From positions 558,001-622,000 of the forward strand of contig CANMVC010000002.1 of assembly GCA_947501325.1 (NCBI GenBank): a DNA stretch of 64,000 bases. The letters run 5' to 3'. The notes beneath the pieces are model-generated. The model was not told the DNA's origin, made no database searches, and saw only the letters and a program-made list of their open reading frames with translations. This document shows, one piece after another, positions 58,296-64,000 of this stretch (its first letter is position 1; the number at the start of each line of letters is the position of its first letter). This DNA is from an uncultured Sphingomonadaceae bacterium (lineage in GTDB: Bacteria; Pseudomonadota; Alphaproteobacteria; Sphingomonadales; Sphingomonadaceae). A program made the translations under genes and the position numbers.

Positions 58296-60521
58296 ATGAA
58301 ATCTTCAATCGCACTGATTGCTCTGACTCTTCCCTTTGCTCACGCACAAATTGCGGTGGCGCAAACGGCCGCAGACACACCCGAAACAGTTGCCGAAAAG
58401 GCCCCGGAAAAATCAGATGAAATAGAGTTTAGCGCGGATGCAATCGACTATGATTTTGAGAATGACATCGTCACCGCCAAAGGCAACGTTCTTCTCAACC
58501 GCGACGGATACAAGCTACGCTCTGACACAGTAACGTGGAACCGCAAGACTGGCGTCGTCGAAGCTACTGGCAATATCCGCTCTATCAGCCCGGATGGCGA
58601 TACCGCCTACGGCGACAGCATCGTACTTACCGACAGCTTGCGAGATGGCATTGTCGACAACTTGTTGCTGGTGCTGGAAGATGGCAGCCGATTGGCAGCA
58701 CGTCAGGGAGAACGCTTCGGTGATGGCTCGGTCATTCTAGACAATGCCGCTTACACAGCGTGCGCTGTTACAACCGAAGATGGTTGCCCCAAAAATCCAA
58801 GCTGGCAGATCAAGGCGGTGAAGGTCCGCTATGACCCGATCAAAAAGCGGGTAAGCTATGACGGTGCAAGGATAGAGATATTTGGGCTACCGGTCCTGCC
58901 ACTTCCCGGTCTGTCTCACCCGGTCAGCTTTGAAAATCGCAGCGGGCTGCTCGTCCCAAACCTGCGAATAGATTCAACTAACGGCGTTGCAGTGTCGGTG
59001 CCCTATTATTTCAGCATCGCACCCAATCAGGACGCGACGGTTACGACGCAGGTTTTTACCGAGGTAGCCCCTCTCATCAGCGGCACGTTTCGCAATTTGG
59101 ATGAGAAAGGTGCATTTCAAATGACGGGCTATGCGACCTATAGTTCGCGAATTCCAACTGGTTCGGCTGGTGGCTTGTCGGAATCCGAAAAAGATTTTCG
59201 CGGATATTTTGAAACAAGCGGTCGGTTCGTACTCGACGATAAATGGACGATTTCACAATCGGCTCGGATCGCTTCTGACCGCACTTTCCTGCGCCGTTAT
59301 GACATTAGCGATGATGACAGCCTTCGCTCGACTATAAATGTCGAGCGCATAGATGACAGCAGCTATTTTTCGCTAGCGGGTTGGGCATTTCAAACATTGC
59401 GCGCTGGCGATCCCCAAAACCGCGTTCCGATTGCGCTGCCCGTCGTCGACTATCGTAAGCGTTTCGCGGACCCTGTTTTGGGTGGAAATGCCCAGATTCA
59501 ACTTAATAGTCTGGCAATTGGACGAACCGAAGGGCAAGATACACAGCGCGCTTTTGCGTCCGCACGCTGGGATCTGCGTACACTGACAACTATGGGTCAG
59601 GAAATTACTCTCACCGGCTTTGCACGCGGGGACGTCTATAATAGCGAGGATAACGCGCTCAACGAAACCGCGATTTATCGGGGCGATTCAGGGTGGCAAA
59701 CCCGCGGCATTGTGACTGCGGCAATAGATGTGAAATGGCCGTTTATCGGTCAAGCCTTTGGCGGAACCCAAACCCTGACGCCCCGTTTGCAAGTGGTCGC
59801 AACGCCGGCTATTTCAAATTTGTCATTACCAAATGAAGATTCTCGTTCCGTTGATCTGGAAGACACCAATCTTTTTGCGTTGAACCGCTTCCCGGGCTAT
59901 GATCGATACGAGGATGATGTCCGTGCGACCTATGGGTTGGAATGGAATCTCACCCGACCCAATTTGAGAGTCGATGCCATTGTTGGCCAAAGTTACCGGT
60001 TAGCCAATAATAGCAATATTGTGCCTGACGGAACCGGCTTGTCCGAACGATTTTCCGATATTGTTGGCCGCACAGAGGTTCGGTTCAAGGATATTGTGAA
60101 ATTTACCCACCGATACCGGCTGGATAAAGAGAGCATTGCCGTCAGACGCAATGAGATTGATGCCACGGTGGGATCGAAAAACACATATGCACAAATAGGC
60201 TATTTACGGCTGAACCGGAATATTGGAGCTGGCGTCGAAGATCTCAGCGATCGCGAAGAAGTGCGCGTCGGTGGGCGTTTTCAGATTGATAAATACTGGT
60301 CTGTGTTTGGTTCTGCCATCATTGATCTCACTGATGCTCAGGAAGATCCGACTTCCTCGGCGGACGGATTTGAACCGGTTCGACACCGGATCGGTGTGGC
60401 ATATGATGACGGCTGCTTGTCTCTTGGTGTAACCTGGCGCTACGATTACGAAGATACTGGCGATGACCAACGCGGTAGCACTTTCCTGTTCCGACTGGCC
60501 TTACGCAATTTGGGTGTGTAA
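58296..60521 (+). CDS. lptD: LPS-assembly protein LptD
   Basis: Outer-membrane barrel that inserts LPS at the cell surface with LptE. From ATG 58296 the protein has 741 residues: signal peptide ending near AQIAVAQ, an N-terminal OstA beta-jellyroll (EIEFSADAIDYDFENDIVTA, KLRSDTVTWNRKTG) and a large barrel. The track's 58107 start has 63 residues with no signal character. It begins the lptD-surA-pdxA-rsmA row. Confidence 0.93.
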   Translation: MKSSIALIALTLPFAHAQIAVAQTAADTPETVAEKAPEKSDEIEFSADAIDYDFENDIVTAKGNVLLNRDGYKLRSDTVTWNRKTGVVEATGNIRSISPDGDTAYGDSIVLTDSLRDGIVDNLLLVLEDGSRLAARQGERFGDGSVILDNAAYTACAVTTEDGCPKNPSWQIKAVKVRYDPIKKRVSYDGARIEIFGLPVLPLPGLSHPVSFENRSGLLVPNLRIDSTNGVAVSVPYYFSIAPNQDATVTTQVFTEVAPLISGTFRNLDEKGAFQMTGYATYSSRIPTGSAGGLSESEKDFRGYFETSGRFVLDDKWTISQSARIASDRTFLRRYDISDDDSLRSTINVERIDDSSYFSLAGWAFQTLRAGDPQNRVPIALPVVDYRKRFADPVLGGNAQIQLNSLAIGRTEGQDTQRAFASARWDLRTLTTMGQEITLTGFARGDVYNSEDNALNETAIYRGDSGWQTRGIVTAAIDVKWPFIGQAFGGTQTLTPRLQVVATPAISNLSLPNEDSRSVDLEDTNLFALNRFPGYDRYEDDVRATYGLEWNLTRPNLRVDAIVGQSYRLANNSNIVPDGTGLSERFSDIVGRTEVRFKDIVKFTHRYRLDKESIAVRRNEIDATVGSKNTYAQIGYLRLNRNIGAGVEDLSDREEVRVGGRFQIDKYWSVFGSAIIDLTDAQEDPTSSADGFEPVRHRIGVAYDDGCLSLGVTWRYDYEDTGDDQRGSTFLFRLALRNLGV

Positions 60522-60620
60522 GGCGTTTGGTAATGATAAAGGACTGCTCATATTAGGTTCAGCCGAATTTTGATATTTGTTGGTTTCAAAATGTCCTTAG
60601 AGTTTGAAAAGAAACGAAAA

Positions 60621-61985
60621 ATGAATTTTATGCGTACCAAAATGTCGAGTAAAGGCACCAAATTTGCGATTGCAATGTCAGCTGTTTTACTGGCAGCAAC
60701 ACCTTCCGCAAGCCAGACAGTTTCAGACGGCAGCGTCCCGCAAGCGGGTCTGGATATTCCCGAAGAACTGACCATTTTTGGTCAAAATGATCCCAACGTT
60801 CGTCGGGCTACCGCGCTCGTCAACGGCGATATTATCACAGGCACTGATGTTGATCACCGCCTTGCCCTGATTGTCGCGGCCAATGGCGGTGAAGTATCGG
60901 ATGAAGAGCGGGAAAGGCTACGTCTTCAGGTTCTACGGAACCTGATTGATGAAACACTGCAGATTCAAGAAGCAGAAGCCAATGAGATCACGATTTCCAA
61001 TGGAGAAATCGAACAGACTTTCAATCAAGTTGCCCAACAGAATTTCAAACAAGACGTGAGTGCCTTCGATGCTTTTTTGCGTACGAAAGGTTCCTCGACC
61101 AATACCTTAAAGCGCCAAATAAAGGGCGAACTGGCCTGGAGCCGTTTGCTTCGCAGAAATATCCAGCCCTTTATCAATGTTGGCGATGACGAGGTAAATT
61201 CAATCATCGAACGACTCAACGCATCCAAAGGCAGTACGGAATATCGCATTGGCGAAATCTATATGTCGGCAGCGCCCGAAGCGGCGGAACAGGTCGCCGT
61301 CAATATGCGCAAGATATTGGATCAAATCCGTCAAGGCGGCTCATTTGTAGCCTATGCGCGGCAATTTTCAGAAGCTTCGACCGCTGCAACCGGGGGCGAC
61401 CTGGGCTGGGTCCGTCCAGCGCAATTGCCCCAATCACTCGCCGAGGCAGCGACTCAAATGCAAGTCGGCCAGGTTGTCGGACCTATTGAAGTGCCAGGCG
61501 GGTTCTCGATCCTGTACCTCATCGATCAGCGACAGATTTTGACGGCCGACCCGCGCAACGCTCTTTTGAGTTTGAAACAGTTGTCCATCACTTTCCCGCC
61601 GGGAACAACCGAGGCACAGGCAACGACACAGGCCGCTCAATTTGCAACAGCCACACAAAATATCAAAGGCTGTGGCGCAGCGAATGAAGTCGCTACCCAG
61701 ATAGGCGCACAAGTTGTCGACAATGACCAAGTCCGGCTGAGAGATCTCCCTGGACCGCTGCAAAATACAGTTGCCAAATTGCCCATCGGACAAGCCAGCC
61801 AGCCTTTTGGCTCGGTGGCTGATGGTGTGCGTGTCTTGATACTGTGCGGCCGGGATGACCCTCAATCTGCTGCCGCGCCGTCGTTCGATCAAATCATGTC
61901 GCAACTGGAAAATGAGCGTGTAAACAAAAGGGCACAAATCTATCTGCGCGACCTTCGTCGTGACGCCATCATCGAATATAACTGA
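60621..61985 (+). CDS. surA: SurA-like periplasmic peptidyl-prolyl isomerase
   Basis: Chaperone for outer-membrane proteins on their way to BamA. From ATG 60621 it has 454 residues: signal peptide ending near TPSASQ, SurA N-terminal domain (TALVNGDIITGTDVDHRL, LIDETLQIQEAEANEI) and one parvulin domain with the GGDLGWVRPAQLPQSLAEA centre. E. coli SurA has two parvulin domains. Other ATG codons at 60630 and 60642 are possible. Confidence 0.88.
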   Translation: MNFMRTKMSSKGTKFAIAMSAVLLAATPSASQTVSDGSVPQAGLDIPEELTIFGQNDPNVRRATALVNGDIITGTDVDHRLALIVAANGGEVSDEERERLRLQVLRNLIDETLQIQEAEANEITISNGEIEQTFNQVAQQNFKQDVSAFDAFLRTKGSSTNTLKRQIKGELAWSRLLRRNIQPFINVGDDEVNSIIERLNASKGSTEYRIGEIYMSAAPEAAEQVAVNMRKILDQIRQGGSFVAYARQFSEASTAATGGDLGWVRPAQLPQSLAEAATQMQVGQVVGPIEVPGGFSILYLIDQRQILTADPRNALLSLKQLSITFPPGTTEAQATTQAAQFATATQNIKGCGAANEVATQIGAQVVDNDQVRLRDLPGPLQNTVAKLPIGQASQPFGSVADGVRVLILCGRDDPQSAAAPSFDQIMSQLENERVNKRAQIYLRDLRRDAIIEYN

Positions 61986-61988
61986 TAC

Positions 61989-62993
61989 ATGGTGAGGGGA
62001 AGCAAACCCTTTGTAATTTCATGTGGCGATCCAGCAGGGGTAGGGCCTGAAATTATCAGCAAAACCTGGCTGGCGCGCGAAAGCTTCGATCCTCCGCCCT
62101 TTTTCGTCGCCGGGAATTTCGCCGATTTCGAAGGACGCTATAATATTCCTGTTGTGAAAATTTCTGAGCCTGTGGAAGCAAGTCTCAAATTTGATGACGC
62201 CCTGCCCGTTTTACATATTTATGATGGTGAAATGACTCACCCGGGCAAACCGACGCTGGACGGGGCCCAATGTGCGTTACATGCCTTGGAAATCGCCTGC
62301 GGTTTGGCCCGCTCGGGGGACGCGGGAGCCGTAATCACCGCCCCGGTTTCCAAGTCACAGCTCTATCAAGTCGGCTTTCGTTATCCGGGACAAACCGAGT
62401 TTGTTTCTGAAAGATGCGGCATTGCGCGTGAGAATGCGGTGATGATGCTGGCAGGACCATCACTTCGCGTCATACCGATGACAACGCATATCCCGCTAAA
62501 AGAAGTTTCGAGCCAACTCACCCATGGCTTGATCGTCGCTCGCATCAAGTCCGCTGCCAAGGCGATGACACGGAATTTCGGTATTGAAAATCCCCGTATC
62601 GCCATTGCCGGTATTAACCCCCATGCCGGCGAAAATGGCAATTTGGGTGAAGAAGAAAAACTGGTGATGCAACCGGCAATTGATGAGCTTCGCGAACTAG
62701 GTCTGGATATAAGGGGCCCGCTCCCGGCCGACACAATGTTCCATGAAGAAGCCCGCGCAAAATATGATATCGCTCTGTGCCCTTATCATGATCAAGCTCT
62801 AGTGCCGTTGAAAACACTACATTTTTTTGACGGTGTAAACATGACACTGGGTCTTCCCATCGTCCGGACATCGCCCGATCACGGCACGGCATTTGATATT
62901 GCCGGTCAAGATATCGCTGACCCGCGGTCGATGATTGCAGCAATCGAAATGGCAGCGACCGCCGTGTCCCACCGTGAAAAATACGACAATTGA
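61989..62993 (+). CDS. pdxA: 4-hydroxythreonine-4-phosphate dehydrogenase
   Basis: Vitamin B6 (pyridoxal phosphate) synthesis. The 334-residue protein has [13 protein letters not shown] near the start, [13 protein letters not shown], the metal His in [10 protein letters not shown], and [13 protein letters not shown] and [15 protein letters not shown] later. Starts 3 bases after surA stops and its stop overlaps rsmA. Confidence 0.96.
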   Translation: MVRGSKPFVISCGDPAGVGPEIISKTWLARESFDPPPFFVAGNFADFEGRYNIPVVKISEPVEASLKFDDALPVLHIYDGEMTHPGKPTLDGAQCALHALEIACGLARSGDAGAVITAPVSKSQLYQVGFRYPGQTEFVSERCGIARENAVMMLAGPSLRVIPMTTHIPLKEVSSQLTHGLIVARIKSAAKAMTRNFGIENPRIAIAGINPHAGENGNLGEEEKLVMQPAIDELRELGLDIRGPLPADTMFHEEARAKYDIALCPYHDQALVPLKTLHFFDGVNMTLGLPIVRTSPDHGTAFDIAGQDIADPRSMIAAIEMAATAVSHREKYDN

Positions 62994-63820
62994 AAGACCG
63001 ACCGCCCCTGCCTCCGCTAAGAGAGGTGATTAAGAAACATGGCCTGACCGCCAATAAGGCACTAGGTCAGAATTTCTTGCTAGATACCCAATTGCTATCA
63101 CGGATTGCAGCCGTTCCGGGCGATTTGACTGGCGCTTCGGTTTTCGAAGTTGGTCCCGGCCCTGGCGGGCTGACGCAAGCTTTGCTGCAAGCGGGCGCAC
63201 AGGTGACGGCGGTGGAACGAGATGAGCGCTGCTTGCCTGCCCTCCAAGACCTGTCCGATCATTTCCCTGGAAAACTGACGGTCATCAACGAAGACGCCTT
63301 AAAAATTGACCTGACACAATTGTTCGATATGCCTTTTCATATCGTTTCAAATCTGCCTTATAATGTCGGGTCCGCCTTACTGATCAAATGGCTATCAGGT
63401 GCAGATTGGCAACCTGCATGGCAATCCCTGACGCTAATGTTTCAACGGGAAGTGGCAGAGCGGATTGTCGCCAAGGAAGGCTCAAGCGCTTACGGGCGGC
63501 TGTCAATATTGGCGCAATGGCGTTGTGATACGAAACTCGCCATGTCCGTTCATCGTTCAGCTTTTACGCCCCCACCGAAAGTCATGTCGGCAATCGTACA
63601 TCTGACCCCGAAACCGCAGCCAGATGGCGTCGATCCCGAGATGCTCGCCAAACTCACCCAGACCGCCTTTAGCCAGCGCCGCAAGATGCTGCGCCAGAGC
63701 CTCAAAAGTCTGACGGGTGGGCTCGATGCTTTAGACGCCGCACAAATTGATAGCGCGCGGCGTCCCGAAACGATGAGCGTCGATGAATTTGTCGCGCTAG
63801 CGCGTTTCTTATCCGCTTAA
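62990..63820 (+). CDS. rsmA: 16S rRNA (adenine(1518)-N6/adenine(1519)-N6)-dimethyltransferase
   Basis: Methylates the two adenines in helix 45. The 276-residue protein has LGQNFLLD, the SAM motif [14 protein letters not shown] and [14 protein letters not shown]. The start is TTG at 62990, in a TTGA overlap with the pdxA stop; no ATG or GTG in frame precedes the conserved GQNFL. Ends 4 bases inside the convergent malate synthase gene. Confidence 0.95.
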   Translation: MKDRPPLPPLREVIKKHGLTANKALGQNFLLDTQLLSRIAAVPGDLTGASVFEVGPGPGGLTQALLQAGAQVTAVERDERCLPALQDLSDHFPGKLTVINEDALKIDLTQLFDMPFHIVSNLPYNVGSALLIKWLSGADWQPAWQSLTLMFQREVAERIVAKEGSSAYGRLSILAQWRCDTKLAMSVHRSAFTPPPKVMSAIVHLTPKPQPDGVDPEMLAKLTQTAFSQRRKMLRQSLKSLTGGLDALDAAQIDSARRPETMSVDEFVALARFLSA

Positions 63821-64000
63821 CTAGCTGCCTTTAATTTTCGGCGGTAAGCGTGCAACAGCGGCTCTGTATAACCGCTGGGTTGCTCGACACCCTTAAACAC
63901 CAAATCCCGCGCGGCCTGAAACGCCAGGCTGTTCGCCGGGTCATTCGCCATCGGTCGATATAAAGGGTCGTCGGCATTCTGTCCGTCCACCTTGGCTGCC
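63817..64000 (-). CDS. glcB: Malate synthase G, C-terminal 60 residues (gene continues beyond window)
   Basis: The minus strand from 63999 reads [20 protein letters not shown] through [20 protein letters not shown] and [16 protein letters not shown] before TAA. This is the typical end of malate synthase G, which makes malate from glyoxylate and acetyl-CoA in the glyoxylate shunt. The ORF track does not list it because the start is outside the window. The stop overlaps rsmA by 4 bases. Confidence 0.9.
   Translation of the reverse strand, partial: AAKVDGQNADDPLYRPMANDPANSLAFQAARDLVFKGVEQPSGYTEPLLHAYRRKLKAAS

Noticed and set aside
1-64000. CRISPR arrays, insertion sequences, prophage, defence islands
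   Set aside because: No regularly spaced repeats, transposase, integrase, phage or restriction genes were seen in the ORF track or the sequence.

Overview
The window looks like a piece of chromosome from a marine or freshwater sphingomonad (Alphaproteobacteria, Sphingomonadales; Sphingorhabdus/Parasphingorhabdus/Sphingopyxis-like). This placement is inferred from gene order and protein character: a CckA cell-cycle kinase, HdaA next to ppk1-ppx, a cysteine-free L31, an EL222-like LOV-HTH protein, GTTC-N7-GTTC type LexA boxes and moderate GC. Almost every gene is a housekeeping gene. There is no prophage, insertion sequence, CRISPR array or plasmid backbone.

Layout. 1-4.5 kb: the end of an EAL-PilZ c-di-GMP protein, an amino-acid dehydrogenase with palindromes upstream, tRNA-His, an isolated gspJ-gspK pseudopilin pair and a 2OG-Fe(II) oxygenase. 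4.5-8.1 kb: an operon with an Nramp-fold transporter lacking the metal motifs followed by pxpA-pxpB-pxpC (5-oxoprolinase). 8.1-19.7 kb: a long minus-strand series rpsB-tsf, pyrH-frr-uppS-cdsA-dxr-rseP-bamA-skp-fabZ and rpmE, joining translation, isoprenoid/phospholipid precursors and outer-membrane assembly. 19.9-24.8 kb: a DUF481 outer-membrane protein, a DUF1304 protein, a small membrane-protein gene behind a four-half-site LexA-like operator, pssA-psd and icd. 24.8-31.4 kb: a Kef-type antiporter, alaS, a GST and recA, with a candidate two-hairpin sRNA behind recA. 31.4-36 kb: cckA, DUF2062, smpB and dapA. 36-46 kb: lytic transglycosylase, ppk2, an alpha/beta hydrolase, aspS, rnd and an I78 inhibitor lipoprotein. 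44.9-52.7 kb: ppx-ppk1-hdaA-DUF2066 divergent from purM-purN, where PurN carries an extra MmcQ/YjbR-like domain. 52.7-58 kb: LOV-HTH regulator, DUF2256, SDR, SnoaL-like protein, a short secreted-protein remnant, ndk, holC and pepA. 58-64 kb: lptD-surA-pdxA-rsmA and the tail of malate synthase G.

How it fits together. Two envelope clusters (bamA-skp with rseP, and lptD-surA) build the outer membrane. The usual lpxD and lpxA are missing between skp and fabZ, as would fit a lineage that uses glycosphingolipids instead of or beside LPS. Polyphosphate is covered by ppk1, ppx and ppk2. Cell-cycle control is represented by cckA and hdaA, and DNA damage by recA plus the LexA-operator small gene.

Most worth following up: the SOS-operator small membrane protein (21.56-21.86 kb), the tandem C-rich-loop sRNA candidate downstream of recA (30.08-30.17 kb), the motif-less Nramp protein in the 5-oxoprolinase operon, and the PurN-MmcQ fusion. 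All calls come from reading the sequence and ORF track; no database search was run.
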